Counted from the first letter of the stretch, positions 19,720 through 28,222 are shown. The stretch is 47,623 nucleotides of DNA from Deltaproteobacteria bacterium (GCA_018433085.1 JAHDRW010000042.1:1-47623); one strand, 5' to 3'. The notes: generated by a model not told the origin, from the sequence alone. Numbers and translations are program-made.

Positions 19720-19944
19720 TTATCTCTCCTTTGCTGTGGGTTTTTTCCGGGATCCGATCGCCTCCCGGAGCTCTTCCTGTAGCTGCTTCAAGGATATGCC
19801 ATACAATCGGGAAACGTCCTCCAGTGTGTGGAATGTATTGGCCGGGCACCCGATGCACAGCAGTCTTCTCCTCATGAATATGGAGATAGCTCCCGGGTGG
19901 GTCGAGATCAATTCGTTGATGGTAATTTTCGAATCGGGCTTCAT
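19720..19944 (-). CDS. DUF1858-domain small redox disulfide protein, Hcp partner
   Basis: 74 residues from the ATG at 19944, with AGGTC upstream. The sequence matches the DUF1858 / hybrid-cluster-associated disulfide family: [31 protein letters not shown], split here as a helix followed by a CIGC pair. The CxxC is the likely redox or electron-transfer centre. It is immediately upstream of hcp with a one-base gap, an arrangement common in anaerobes, where it probably hands electrons to Hcp or matures it. That role is inference. Confidence 0.85.
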   Translation of the reverse strand: MKPDSKITINELISTHPGAISIFMRRRLLCIGCPANTFHTLEDVSRLYGISLKQLQEELREAIGSRKKPTAKER

Positions 19945-19979
19945 AATGACCTGTTCTGCCCGGGTTGACGGTTTTTGTC

Positions 19980-19995
19980 TTTGCGCTGGCGCAAA
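19980..19995. promoter_or_regulatory. Palindromic operator upstream of DUF1858-hcp
   Basis: TTTGCGCTGGCGCAAA is a perfect 7-bp inverted repeat with a 2-base centre, placed 36-51 bases before the DUF1858 start. CRP/FNR family regulators bind sites of this size. The adjacent regulator gene makes it the natural binding site for hcp control. Confidence 0.6.
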
Positions 19996-20068
19996 CAGGA
20001 TGTGCAGGGATAAAAATCTTCGGCACGAGGCAGACGGTGAGACGACACCGGAGCAGGCGCGCTCACGG

Positions 20069-20767
20069 TCAACCGGTTTCAGCAAAGGCTACCAGGGAGT
20101 GCGGATCGGACACGATGATCCGCTCGCGCCCCGTCGCGATCCATCCTCTCTGTTCCCAGCTGCTGAGGATGCGGCTGACGGTGTACAGCGTGGTGCCGGT
20201 GTAATCTGCCAGATCCTTGCGACTGAGGCGGAAATCAATCAGAATGCCTTCATCGGTCTTGCGGCCCGATTGTTTCATGATGCGGAGCAGGGATCTCGCG
20301 ATGCGCTGTTCCACCCGTTCAACCTGCATCTCGAGATAGCGGCTTTGAACATTTTCCAGGCGTTCGACCACGATGCCCAGGAGATTGATCGCTACCTGCG
20401 GATAAGCCCTCATGACCTCCAGCATGGTTTCCCGGTCGAATGCGATAACCTCGGAGGTTTCGATGGCCTCTGCCGTGACCGGGTAATTTCTCTCCCTGAA
20501 AACAGAAACCGCGGCCGTCATCTCTCCGGGGTTGATATACCGGACAATGGTTTCTCTCCCCTCCGGGTGCAGCTTTGTCAGTTTGATGCGGCCTTTCAGG
20601 ACGAAAAAGGATTTATCGGCCGGGTCTCCTTCCCGGAAGAGCGCGACCCCCGGCTCATAAGCGCATTGCCGGCCATAGCTGTGAACATCGGGCAGTTTCC
20701 CCTCTTCAATGTCGGCAAACAATTCAGATCGGGGAAAGATATCCAGAAAACCTGTATGATCATTCAT
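20069..20767 (-). CDS. CRP/FNR-family regulator of the hcp operon (HcpR-like)
   Basis: 232 residues from the ATG at 20767; a GTG at 20773 is possible. A cyclic-nucleotide-binding-type beta-roll lies at about 30-130 (GDPADKSFFVLKGRIKLTKL), followed by a long dimerisation helix and a winged HTH at about 175-215 with LSRKDLADYTG and recognition helix TLYTVSRILSSWE. The FNR N-terminal cysteine set for an oxygen-sensing cluster is not seen. Position and helix sequence fit HcpR, the nitrosative-stress regulator of many anaerobes. It is transcribed in the same direction as hcp with a 124-base gap holding the operator. The assignment as HcpR rather than another CRP relative rests on context. Confidence 0.85.
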   Translation of the reverse strand: MNDHTGFLDIFPRSELFADIEEGKLPDVHSYGRQCAYEPGVALFREGDPADKSFFVLKGRIKLTKLHPEGRETIVRYINPGEMTAAVSVFRERNYPVTAEAIETSEVIAFDRETMLEVMRAYPQVAINLLGIVVERLENVQSRYLEMQVERVEQRIARSLLRIMKQSGRKTDEGILIDFRLSRKDLADYTGTTLYTVSRILSSWEQRGWIATGRERIIVSDPHSLVAFAETG

Positions 20768-20807
20768 GGGCACTTTTTATGAGTCAGATTCTTCAATCTA
20801 TGTTTTA

Positions 20808-20821
20808 GCGGAGTACTCCGC
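20808..20821. promoter_or_regulatory. Perfect 14-bp palindrome upstream of the CRP/FNR regulator
   Basis: GCGGAGTACTCCGC is a fully symmetric site 41 bases upstream of the regulator start. It differs from the TTTGCGC site upstream of hcp, so it would bind a different protein, or it may be a structural element. It lies in the 274-base divergent gap to the PHP-kinase gene and could also serve that gene. Confidence 0.45.
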
Positions 20822-21041
20822 GCAGGAAAAGGTTTTAAAGAACACAATCAGTCGCAGAAAACAAAATCATGCTATGGGCATCGAGCGATCCAGTCAACCG
20901 GTTTCTGTGACGGTCTTCCGTTTGACACGGGCGTGCTCCGGAGCGGAGCAGAGGTTGCCATACGGCGGAGAAGAACTATATGAGTTGTAGCTCCGGCATG
21001 TGATGCCGGGAAGCCGTTGCGCGAAAGGGGTTTGCCGGAAG

Positions 21042-22556
21042 ATGCTCATCGAGATGCATGCCCACACATCCAGGCATTCCGCGTGCAGCCGGGTCGATCC
21101 GGCCCGACTGGTCGAACGGGTGCGGATGAAGGGCCTCCAGGGCCTGGTCATCACGGAACACGAGTATCTCTGGAGCCCCTCCGAGATCGAGGAGCTCAAG
21201 GAGAAGACCGGGATCGACGAGTCCTTTGTGCTCATGGCCGCCCAGGAGGTGAGCACGGATATCGGGCACGTGCTGGTCTACGGTGCAGACCAATCGATCA
21301 CGGGCACGCACCCGCTCGGAGAGCTCCGAAGGCGCTATCCCCGGGCAGCCCTCGTCTGGGCCCATCCCCTGCGCAAAGGCAGGGCCCCGAAAACGTCCCG
21401 GCTGCTGAGCCCCGACCTCGACGCGATCGAGATTTTCAACAACAACCATACCTCCCGGGGCAACTATCACGGGCTCGTGCTCTGGCACCGGCACAGGTTC
21501 ACCGCAATCAGCGGCAGTGACACGCACGGTGACGAGACCGCAGGCACGCTGCCCACCCTGTTCGACCACCCGGTGAGAGACATGGACGGGCTCGTCGAAG
21601 AGCTGAAGCAGGGCAGGTGCAGGCCGCTTTACAAGGAGATCCCGAAAGTCGGCAGCAATGCCCTGGTGGAAGAGATCTCGCTGGGAACCAAGGGCGGGGA
21701 CGAATCCTGTCAGCGGATCATCGTCAAGAGACCCAGGGCCGCCGGCAGGTGGAAATCCCTCAAGCAGTCTTCCGAGATCCTGAAGCATGTCCACTCCCAT
21801 GGCTTTTCGTCCGGGCCGTTCAGGGTTCCCCTGGTGAAGGATATCGATGACAGGGACCGGCTCGTTATCGAGGAGGGGCAGAGGGGCAAGAGCCTCTTCG
21901 ATCTCCTCACCCGGGTGGGCCGCGACGCCGGCAGGGAATATTTCAGGGTCTCGGCCCTGTGGCTCGCGCGCCTCCACACCTCGGGTATGGAGCTCGACCT
22001 CGTCGAGAAGACGATCAGTCGAGAGCGGCACCGGTTCGAGACCTACCGGCGGGCCTTTGAAGAATCCTCAAGCCCCTGGCTGGACCAGGCACGAGAGCTC
22101 ATTGATGCGGTCCGGGCTTTCGAGGAAGACCTGCTGGAAAGCAGCAGGCACGATTTCGTGCTTGTCCACGGTGACTATCACCCCAAGAACATCATCATCG
22201 GGCAGGAGTTGATGCAGGATACCGGAACCCTGTACGTCTCGGTGATCGATTTCGGCAGCGTGCTCGAATTTCACCCGGCCTTTGACGTGGGCTATTTTAT
22301 CTCCCAGTTTCAGAACCAGTTCAGAGGCTATCCCTCCGTGATCGAGCATTACCCCGCCGAGGATTTTGTCCGTATCTGGCTCGATGCAGCCGGCCGGTCC
22401 GATTCGCCCGGTTTCCGCCGGGCGCTCACGATCTTTCGCATCCGCGCGAACCTGAGCATCGCCTCGTATCTCATCCACCTGGGCATGGGGGAGGGAAGGA
22501 ACATGGAAGAGATCATGGCCCGGTCCACGACGCTGCTCGCCGGGGGCGGGGAGTGA
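21042..22556 (+). CDS. PHP phosphoesterase fused to APH-type kinase domain
   Basis: 504 residues from the ATG at 21042, chosen because the PHP fold starts immediately (an ATG at 21000 is also open). Residues 1-170 are a PHP domain: HAHTSRHSACS gives metal ligands His6, His8 and His12-region, and GSDTH near 159 supplies the last ligands. Residues about 210-500 are an aminoglycoside-phosphotransferase/choline-kinase-like fold: a VKR lysine segment, the catalytic loop HGDYHPKN near 374, and the metal-binding IDFGS near 401. A metal phosphoesterase and an ATP kinase in one chain could cycle a phosphate on the same small molecule, but the substrate is unknown. Its stop overlaps the next start by 4 bases (GTGA), so it is translationally coupled to the NTPase. 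Confidence 0.85.
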   Translation: MLIEMHAHTSRHSACSRVDPARLVERVRMKGLQGLVITEHEYLWSPSEIEELKEKTGIDESFVLMAAQEVSTDIGHVLVYGADQSITGTHPLGELRRRYPRAALVWAHPLRKGRAPKTSRLLSPDLDAIEIFNNNHTSRGNYHGLVLWHRHRFTAISGSDTHGDETAGTLPTLFDHPVRDMDGLVEELKQGRCRPLYKEIPKVGSNALVEEISLGTKGGDESCQRIIVKRPRAAGRWKSLKQSSEILKHVHSHGFSSGPFRVPLVKDIDDRDRLVIEEGQRGKSLFDLLTRVGRDAGREYFRVSALWLARLHTSGMELDLVEKTISRERHRFETYRRAFEESSSPWLDQARELIDAVRAFEEDLLESSRHDFVLVHGDYHPKNIIIGQELMQDTGTLYVSVIDFGSVLEFHPAFDVGYFISQFQNQFRGYPSVIEHYPAEDFVRIWLDAAGRSDSPGFRRALTIFRIRANLSIASYLIHLGMGEGRNMEEIMARSTTLLAGGGE

Positions 22557-23074
22557 ACAACATCCTCATAACCGGGTTCCCGGGTTCGGGCAAGACCACG
22601 CTTCTCATGCGCCTTGCCGGTTCCCTGAGGCGCTACCGTCCCGTGGGCTTCTACACCGGAGAGATCCGCGAGAAGGGTGTACGGAAGGGGTTCGAGATCA
22701 TGGGCCTCGACGGCAGGAAGAGACGCCTTGCCCACACCTCGTTTCAGGGAAGACCCCGTATCGGCGGATACGGGGTGGATGTGCCAGGGTTTGAAAGCTT
22801 CCTCGGTGCCATTGATTTCGGTTCCCCAAAGGCCGGGGTGGTGATCGTGGACGAAATCGGCAGGATGGAGTGCCTTTCTTCGGCATTCATCCGTCTGATG
22901 CGGGAGCTTCTGGGTTCCCGGACCCTTCTGGTCGCCACGGTCGCCCGTACCGGAGAGGGCTTTATACGGGAGGTAAAGGGCAGGGGGGACGTGGAGATTA
23001 TCGAGATCGATCCCGGCAACAGGGAGATCGTGCTCCAGGCCCTGCGAGACAGGCTCGGCGTTCCCGGCGGGTGA
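22553..23074 (+). CDS. THEP1-like nucleoside-triphosphatase
   Basis: 173 residues from a GTG at 22553 that overlaps the upstream stop. Walker A GFPGSGKT at 8-15, a VGFYTGEIREKGVRKGF strand typical of the THEP1/DUF265 family, and Walker B VVIVDEIGRME near 96-106 are visible. Length fits the family (170-190). THEP1 proteins hydrolyse NTPs slowly in vitro; some relatives act as nucleotide kinases or RNA/nucleotide-modifying partners, and the true function is open. The 4-base overlap with the PHP-kinase fusion argues for stoichiometric production and a shared pathway. Confidence 0.85.
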   Translation: MNNILITGFPGSGKTTLLMRLAGSLRRYRPVGFYTGEIREKGVRKGFEIMGLDGRKRRLAHTSFQGRPRIGGYGVDVPGFESFLGAIDFGSPKAGVVIVDEIGRMECLSSAFIRLMRELLGSRTLLVATVARTGEGFIREVKGRGDVEIIEIDPGNREIVLQALRDRLGVPGG

Positions 23075-23243
23075 GGGCGGGAAGCGGGTTATACAGGCCG
23101 CACGACGGGTTTTCTGCGTAGGGCTTTGTTTAGCCCCCAAAGGCGGAGCGGACCGGGGAATGTCTTTTCGCCGCTGATGGTCGCCCGTGCAAACCCGTGC
23201 GATGCGGCGGCAAGAGCAGGTATTGGAATCATGAAAACAGGAA

Positions 23244-24191
23244 TCATTGATACACCCCTGCCGAAACCTGCCGCGTGCTGCGTTCGAGCGAGGCCCGGTC
23301 CCATTTGCCCAGACACGCCACGGCTTCGTAGGTGCTCTGGAAGAACGAGAGCAGCATGGTGTCGGGCGAGTCGGCGGATCTCACGGCATCGTAGGGCAGG
23401 ATGAACTCGCCCAGGCCCTGATGATAGTATGCCTCCCTCGGCTCCACAGGGTAGGTCCTGAAACCCTCGGGCTCCGGATATGCGTAGGCGTAAAAGGCCG
23501 GCGAGCCCAGGCCTGCGCCGGGCCAGAACCCGCAGCTGCTCACCTCGTGTGAGTAGGCCTCGAGCGTGACATAATGGGCGAGGCCCGGAACCGGGGCATG
23601 CTCGGGCGCGCGCCGCCCCGAGAATCGGGTCACCGCGATGTCGAACCCGCCCCAGAAAAAGTGAACCGGGCTGTCCTTGCCGATGAAGCGTGAACGGAAC
23701 ACCTGCATGACCCGGTCGGCCTGTACGAGCACCTTCCAGAACTTCAGCGCATAATCCCGATCATAGGCGCAGTGCCTGGTGTCCAGTTCGAAGGGTATCC
23801 TCTCCGGCACCTCGACAGGGGTGGTCCAGATCGATACCTCTATTCCGAGCGAGCGCAGGGCATACATGGTCTCGTGGTAAAAGTCGGCCACCGAGCGGGG
23901 CCTGAGCCGGATCGAGCGTTTTTCGCCGTCTTCGGTCACGATGTTCATCACATGGTCGATGAGATCGAAATCCATCTGAAAGACCTGGTCGGCATAGGGG
24001 ATCGGCAGCGTGGTCAGCCCGCGCGCCGAGACATAGAGCGGCACCTGCCACCAGTGATTGGTCATGGGCTCGAGCCTGAGCTTGATCTTCCCGATTATCT
24101 GGGACCACAGCCGAAGGGTGTCGTGGGTCTCCTGCCAGGCTCCCAGTGGCAGGCCCGGCCACAGCTCTTCCCTGATTTCCGTAAGCGGCAT
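23244..24191 (-). CDS. DUF5996 family protein
   Basis: 315 residues. The sequence matches the DUF5996 pattern as I know it: an N-terminal ELWPGLPLGAWQETHDTLRLWSQ helix, a KIKLRLEPMTNHWWQVPL segment, and a C-terminal region rich in Tyr, Phe and Pro with FWPGAGLGSPAFYAYAYPEP. No catalytic motif is known to me. It is soluble, with no signal peptide or membrane segment. It sits 35 bases after a 71-residue gene on the same strand (probable operon) and converges on the NTPase gene with 169 bases between stops. Function unknown. Confidence 0.8.
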   Translation of the reverse strand: MPLTEIREELWPGLPLGAWQETHDTLRLWSQIIGKIKLRLEPMTNHWWQVPLYVSARGLTTLPIPYADQVFQMDFDLIDHVMNIVTEDGEKRSIRLRPRSVADFYHETMYALRSLGIEVSIWTTPVEVPERIPFELDTRHCAYDRDYALKFWKVLVQADRVMQVFRSRFIGKDSPVHFFWGGFDIAVTRFSGRRAPEHAPVPGLAHYVTLEAYSHEVSSCGFWPGAGLGSPAFYAYAYPEPEGFRTYPVEPREAYYHQGLGEFILPYDAVRSADSPDTMLLSFFQSTYEAVACLGKWDRASLERSTRQVSAGVYQ

Positions 24192-24226
24192 GATTCTCTC
24201 GACCTTTTCTCGTCCGCCTTGCTTTA

Positions 24227-24442
24227 TCAGTCAGGGGCTTTCCGTTTGCCGCCCCATCGGCGGAAGGCCTCGATCTGGTCGTCCAGGTGTGAGGCCACAT
24301 CCGCACTGCTGGTCTCGGCCAGGATCTTGTACATCTCTATGGCCGCCAGGGCCAGCTTGTCCTGGGCCCTGAGAATGAATACCGGCTCGTTGTCTTCCAC
24401 ATGCGGGATAGAAACGTTGCCGTATTTTCCTGAAACCGCCAT
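24227..24442 (-). CDS. Small hypothetical protein upstream of DUF5996
   Basis: 71 residues, with a good GGGAGGT ribosome site 6 bases before the ATG. The first ~30 residues look like beta strands (GKYGNVSIPHVEDNEPVFILRA split across two strands). The rest is an amphipathic helix region. No cysteines, signal or membrane segment. I do not recognise a family. The ribosome site and the tight spacing to the DUF5996 gene make it likely real. The leader contains a partial palindrome with CACGT/ACGTG ends at about 24454-24482. Confidence 0.6.
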   Translation of the reverse strand: MAVSGKYGNVSIPHVEDNEPVFILRAQDKLALAAIEMYKILAETSSADVASHLDDQIEAFRRWGGKRKAPD

Positions 24443-24771
24443 TTCGGACCTCCCACGTTATTTATAGAGAAAATAATACGTGAGCGGCCGCGCCATTCAA
24501 TCGCTCTGAAGGATGAGATTATCCATTGCCTGCTGCGGCCTTCTTTTTTTCTTCACGGAGGGCCCGACTTTCCGGGGCCCAAGAGGGTCGAAAAAGAGCG
24601 GAGCATTGACCTGAGGATTTCCTGATACCCACGAACCCCCACTCTCGGGAGAAACCACATTACCGCGCATCGTCTGCCGGATGATCGAGGCCCCTCCCGT
24701 TCCAGCTCCGGTCTCTCCCTGTCGGCCCAAGCAAGCGGTGCCTGTCAACGGACCATCCTCGGAACCTCTCG
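24443..24771. other. Intergenic, with imperfect palindromes
   Basis: 329 bases between the 71-residue gene and the capA-like gene. CACGT...ACGTG ends at about 24454-24482 border an AT-rich core, a plausible promoter/operator for the small gene. A hairpin with GGGCCC arms at 24560-24580 could end capA transcription, but no T-run follows on the minus strand. No gene seen. Confidence 0.5.
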
Positions 24772-25923
24772 CTATTCTCCCGAATTGAAATCAAGGGTCA
24801 GGACATCGTTCTCATCGATGGATATCGAGGCCCCGGGCATGTTGCTCTCCCTGCTCAGGACGTCCTTAAGCCAGAGGGCATCGGCGTGGGGGGCGCGGCG
24901 GACGCTGAACCGGTGTATCTGCGTGGGAAACATGCGCATCTGCTCGACTCGACCCTGCGAGTGGTCGATGCTCGGGAAATACATGAGCCCGATGTCGCCC
25001 CGGTATCGTCCATAGCCGCCGATGCCCTCGTAATCGTTGATGAAGTCGCCGCACCCGTAGAGGATGATCCTGCGGTTGTACACCTCGATGCCCAGGACAT
25101 GGTGCGACGAGTGGCCATGGACGACATCCACCCCGGCCCGGTCGACGAGGCCGCGGGCAAACTCGCGGTGCTGAGGGGGAATCGCATACCCCCAGTTGCC
25201 GCCCCAGTGGATGGACGTCACGACGATATCGTCGTGACGCCTGACCCGGCTCACCTGTTCGCCGATGGCCTGTACCGTTTTCCCGGACAGGTCCGGGAGC
25301 AGGTTCACCCCGGGCCGGCCGGGTGCGGCCTGCCACTCGGGGAGGATGCCGCTCGTTTCCGTCCCGAACGAAAAGACCAGAACCCGGCCCTTGCCGTTGG
25401 CGTCGAGTATCGCCGGTTCCGCTGCCTCTCTCAGGCCCGGCCCTGCCCCGGCGATCCGTATCCCGGCGGCCTTGAGCGTCTCGATCGTGTCCAGAAGCCC
25501 GGGATAACCCCAGTCGAGCACGTGATTGTTCGCAAGAGAGCAGCAGCTTATCCCGGCAGAGACGATACAGGGAATATTCTCCGGACTCATCCGGTAATTG
25601 ATGCCCTTGTCCCTCCAGTAATCGTTGCTCCTGGTGACCGCTGTCTCCAGGTTGACGACCCTCACATCCGGGGCCATGAAATCAAGGATGCCGATCGCAT
25701 CTCCCCAGACATACGGGAACTCGACAGGGGTCGGGATACGGCCGTGCGCCACCTCGGCCAGCTCGACATATCCCAGGGCGCTCTGCATGAACGGCTCATG
25801 AATGACAGGGTCGCACGGAAAGGGAAGTATCTGGTCGATGCCCCTGCCGGTCATGACGTCCCCGCACAAAAAGAGCGTGACCCACGGGCCTGATCTGGAA
25901 CCGGGTGCTGCGGGTTTCTCCAT
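24772..25923 (-). CDS. CapA/PgsA-family metallophosphatase-like protein
   Basis: 383 residues from the ATG at 25923, chosen for the AAAGGG ribosome site; the open frame extends upstream without motifs. CapA-family signatures are clear: FLCGDVMTGRGID near 21-33 (metal-binding Asp), a SLANNHVLDWG segment, SIHWGGNW, and VVHGHSSHH with histidine ligands. Family members belong to the calcineurin-like metallophosphatase fold and include the membrane-bound poly-gamma-glutamate synthesis protein CapA. This copy has no obvious N-terminal membrane anchor, and capB/capC are not nearby, so poly-gamma-glutamate synthesis is unlikely. It may act as a stand-alone phosphatase on an unknown substrate. Confidence 0.85.
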   Translation of the reverse strand: MEKPAAPGSRSGPWVTLFLCGDVMTGRGIDQILPFPCDPVIHEPFMQSALGYVELAEVAHGRIPTPVEFPYVWGDAIGILDFMAPDVRVVNLETAVTRSNDYWRDKGINYRMSPENIPCIVSAGISCCSLANNHVLDWGYPGLLDTIETLKAAGIRIAGAGPGLREAAEPAILDANGKGRVLVFSFGTETSGILPEWQAAPGRPGVNLLPDLSGKTVQAIGEQVSRVRRHDDIVVTSIHWGGNWGYAIPPQHREFARGLVDRAGVDVVHGHSSHHVLGIEVYNRRIILYGCGDFINDYEGIGGYGRYRGDIGLMYFPSIDHSQGRVEQMRMFPTQIHRFSVRRAPHADALWLKDVLSRESNMPGASISIDENDVLTLDFNSGE

Positions 25924-26329
25924 GCCATCCCTTTCGCTGTCCCGCTCTCTCCTTATGATGCGCGGAACGATCCGTTTTGTCCATGCCGGCGGCCGGGGAT
26001 TTCCGTTCAGGTGGCGTCCTTCCCCTGGCGGGCTTTGCAGAGAGAATGAATCCGCCCACTTTCTGTTCCCAGTTCGCATATGGCGGTCCGAGCTTTTCCG
26101 AACCGGGGCGCACCCGCTCCATGGTGCGCTTGGCGGAGGTGTCCATAAGTGAGAATAATGTGTCTCCACTGTTTTCCTCCTGTGCCGGGGATCGGTGCGT
26201 CGTTATCGGTTGAAAACGGTTGCCGTGCCATCTATTGTAAATTGCAGCACCCTCACCGTGCGGGCCGTGGCAGATGTTGAGGCATGTCCCGTCGGTGCCT
26301 GGTTATGTGCGGCATGAAAGGGGCGGATC
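25924..26329. other. Divergent spacer between capA-like gene and rtcB
   Basis: 406 bases. Frames inside it lack ribosome sites and motifs. It contains the rtcB promoter candidate at 26210-26238, and a short GCAC/GTGC hairpin near 26250. No rtcR (sigma-54 RtcR) gene or -24/-12 site is seen, so this rtcB is probably not controlled the way the E. coli operon is. Confidence 0.5.
26210..26238 (+). promoter_or_regulatory. Sigma-70-type promoter for rtcB-archease
   Basis: TTGAAA at 26210-26215 and TATTGT at 26233-26238 are spaced by exactly 17 bases. The start codon lies about 90 bases downstream, giving a short untranslated leader. Confidence 0.5.
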
Positions 26330-27787
26330 GTGACGGTTCCCCGCGAGCTCACGCAAATCTCAAACGCGGTCTGGGAGCTTCCCGTATCGTGGAAGTCCGG
26401 GATGCGCGTGCCGGCACGCTTTCTCGGTACGAGGGAGCTGATCGAGCACTTCGACGACGGTGTGTTCGAACAGGCCGCCAACGTTGCCACGCTGCCCGGA
26501 ATTCAGAAATACTCCTTCTGCATGCCCGACGGGCACTGGGGCTACGGCTTTCCCATCGGCGGGGTCGCGGCCTTCGACCCGGACGAGGGGGTGATCTCTC
26601 CCGGGGGTATCGGGTTCGACATTAACTGCGGTATGCGCCTCGTGACCACGAACCTCACCTACGGCGAGGTCGAGCCCCATCTCCCCCGGCTCGTGGACAG
26701 GCTCTTCGAGAGGATTCCCTCCGGGGTCGGGGGCACGGGGTTCGTACAGCTCACCGAAGACGGGTTTCTCGACGTGGCCGAGCAGGGGGCGCGCTGGTGC
26801 CTGAGAAACGGCTATGCCCTTCCCGAAGACCTGGAGCTTACCGAGGAGCAGGGCTGCATGGAGGGGGCCGATCCCGCAAAGGTGAGCCACAAGGCCGTGC
26901 AGCGCGGCCGCAACCAGATCGGCACCCTGGGCTCGGGGAACCACTACCTCGAGGTCCAGGTGGCGAAAGAGGAGAACATCTTCAACCCCGGACTCGCCCG
27001 GGCCTTCGGTATCACCATGCCGGACCAGATAGTGGTGATGTACCACTGCGGGAGCAGGGGGTTCGGCCACCAGGTGGCGACCGACTATCTCCATGTGCTG
27101 CTCGATGTCATGGAGCGGGTCTACGGCATCAGGATCATCGACAGGGAGCTCGCATGCGCGCCGTTCCGCTCGCCCCAGGGCCAGGACTATTTCTCGGCCA
27201 TGAAGTGTGCGGTGAACATGTCGTTCGCAAATCGCCAGGTCATCCTGCACCGGGTGCGCGAGGTGTTCTCGGAGGTGTTCGGTAAGTCTCCCGACGAGCT
27301 GGGAATCCGCCAGGTCTACGACGTGACTCACAACACCGCCAAGCTGGAGGATCATCTCATCGACGGGCGCAGGCACAGGGTCCTCATCCACCGCAAAGGC
27401 TCCACCCGGGCCTTCGGACCGGGCATGGAGGGAATCCCCGAGCGCTACAAGGCCTTCGGCCAGCCCGTCATCATCGGCGGCAGCATGGAGACCGGGTCGT
27501 ACCTGCTTGCGGGTGTGGGGAGCGGAGAGAGCACCTTTTACTCCACGGCGCACGGCAGCGGCAGGGTCATGAGCCGCCACAGCGCGAGAAAGAAATACCA
27601 GGGCAAGAAGCTGGTCAGGGACATGCAGTTCCGGGGGATCTATGTCCGCACCGCCTCTATGAGGGGCCTGGCCGAAGAGGCGGGAGGCGCCTACAAGGAC
27701 ATCGATGCCGTGGCAGGGGCGTGCGAGCTCGCCGGCATCAGCACGCCGGTGGCCCGGCTCACGCCTGTCGGGAATATCAAGGGTTAG
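26330..27787 (+). CDS. rtcB: RtcB RNA ligase (3'-phosphate / 5'-OH splicing ligase)
   Basis: 485 residues, the length of full-size archaeal/bacterial RtcB. It joins RNA ends with 2',3'-cyclic phosphate or 3'-phosphate to 5'-OH ends, using GTP and Mn. Visible conserved pieces: GIGFDINCGMR around 93-103 with the Asp and Cys that bind Mn, GSGNHYLEVQ near 203, HCGSRGFGHQV near 238 with histidine ligands, DVTHNTAKLED near 327, HRKGSTRAFGPG near 354, and AHGSGRVMSR near 407, the guanylylated-His region. GTG start at 26330 with GAAAGGGG in front. Archease follows 3 bases after the stop. Confidence 0.96.
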   Translation: MTVPRELTQISNAVWELPVSWKSGMRVPARFLGTRELIEHFDDGVFEQAANVATLPGIQKYSFCMPDGHWGYGFPIGGVAAFDPDEGVISPGGIGFDINCGMRLVTTNLTYGEVEPHLPRLVDRLFERIPSGVGGTGFVQLTEDGFLDVAEQGARWCLRNGYALPEDLELTEEQGCMEGADPAKVSHKAVQRGRNQIGTLGSGNHYLEVQVAKEENIFNPGLARAFGITMPDQIVVMYHCGSRGFGHQVATDYLHVLLDVMERVYGIRIIDRELACAPFRSPQGQDYFSAMKCAVNMSFANRQVILHRVREVFSEVFGKSPDELGIRQVYDVTHNTAKLEDHLIDGRRHRVLIHRKGSTRAFGPGMEGIPERYKAFGQPVIIGGSMETGSYLLAGVGSGESTFYSTAHGSGRVMSRHSARKKYQGKKLVRDMQFRGIYVRTASMRGLAEEAGGAYKDIDAVAGACELAGISTPVARLTPVGNIKG

Positions 27788-27790
27788 CCT

Positions 27791-28222
27791 ATGTCGTATA
27801 CCTATCTGGACGAGATCGCCATTGCCGACGTCGCCTTCGAGGCGCGGGCCGACACGAGGGAGGGCCTTTTCGTGGAGGCGGGCGATGCACTCATGAATGT
27901 CATGGTCGAAGATTTGGGAAGCGTCCGCCCCCTGGTGCGCCGCGACTTCCATGCGCGGGCGGAAGATCTGGAGCGGCTGCTCTTTGAGTACCTCCAGGAA
28001 TTCATCTTTTTCAAGGACGCCGAGCAGCTCCTGCTCAGGGTCTTCGAGGTCGCCATCACGCAGGAGGGAGAGAAGCTCGGGCTCACGGCAGAGGCCGCGG
28101 GAGAAAGGATCGACCCCAGGAGGCACGGCCTCAACGCCGATGTCAAGGCGGTCACCCTTCACCGCTTTCGCATCCGGCACGAGCCCGAAGGCTGGACAGC
28201 CACGGTGGTGCTCGATATCTAA
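27791..28222 (+). CDS. Archease, RtcB activating cofactor
   Basis: 143 residues, standard archease length. Archease speeds RtcB guanylylation and turnover. The fold is recognisable from the C-terminal GLNADVKAVTLHRFRI strand (conserved Asp/Lys/His region) and the ERLLFEYLQEFIFF helix. The N-terminal metal-site motif is degenerate: the usual HTAD(I/V) reads AIADV, so the His is missing while the Asp is kept. It starts 3 bases after the rtcB stop, so the two are co-translated. Confidence 0.9.
   Translation: MSYTYLDEIAIADVAFEARADTREGLFVEAGDALMNVMVEDLGSVRPLVRRDFHARAEDLERLLFEYLQEFIFFKDAEQLLLRVFEVAITQEGEKLGLTAEAAGERIDPRRHGLNADVKAVTLHRFRIRHEPEGWTATVVLDI

Noticed and set aside
24560..24580. GGGCCC/GGGCCC hairpin as a capA terminator
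   Set aside because: On the minus strand, the orientation of capA, the stem is followed by an A-run rather than a T-run.
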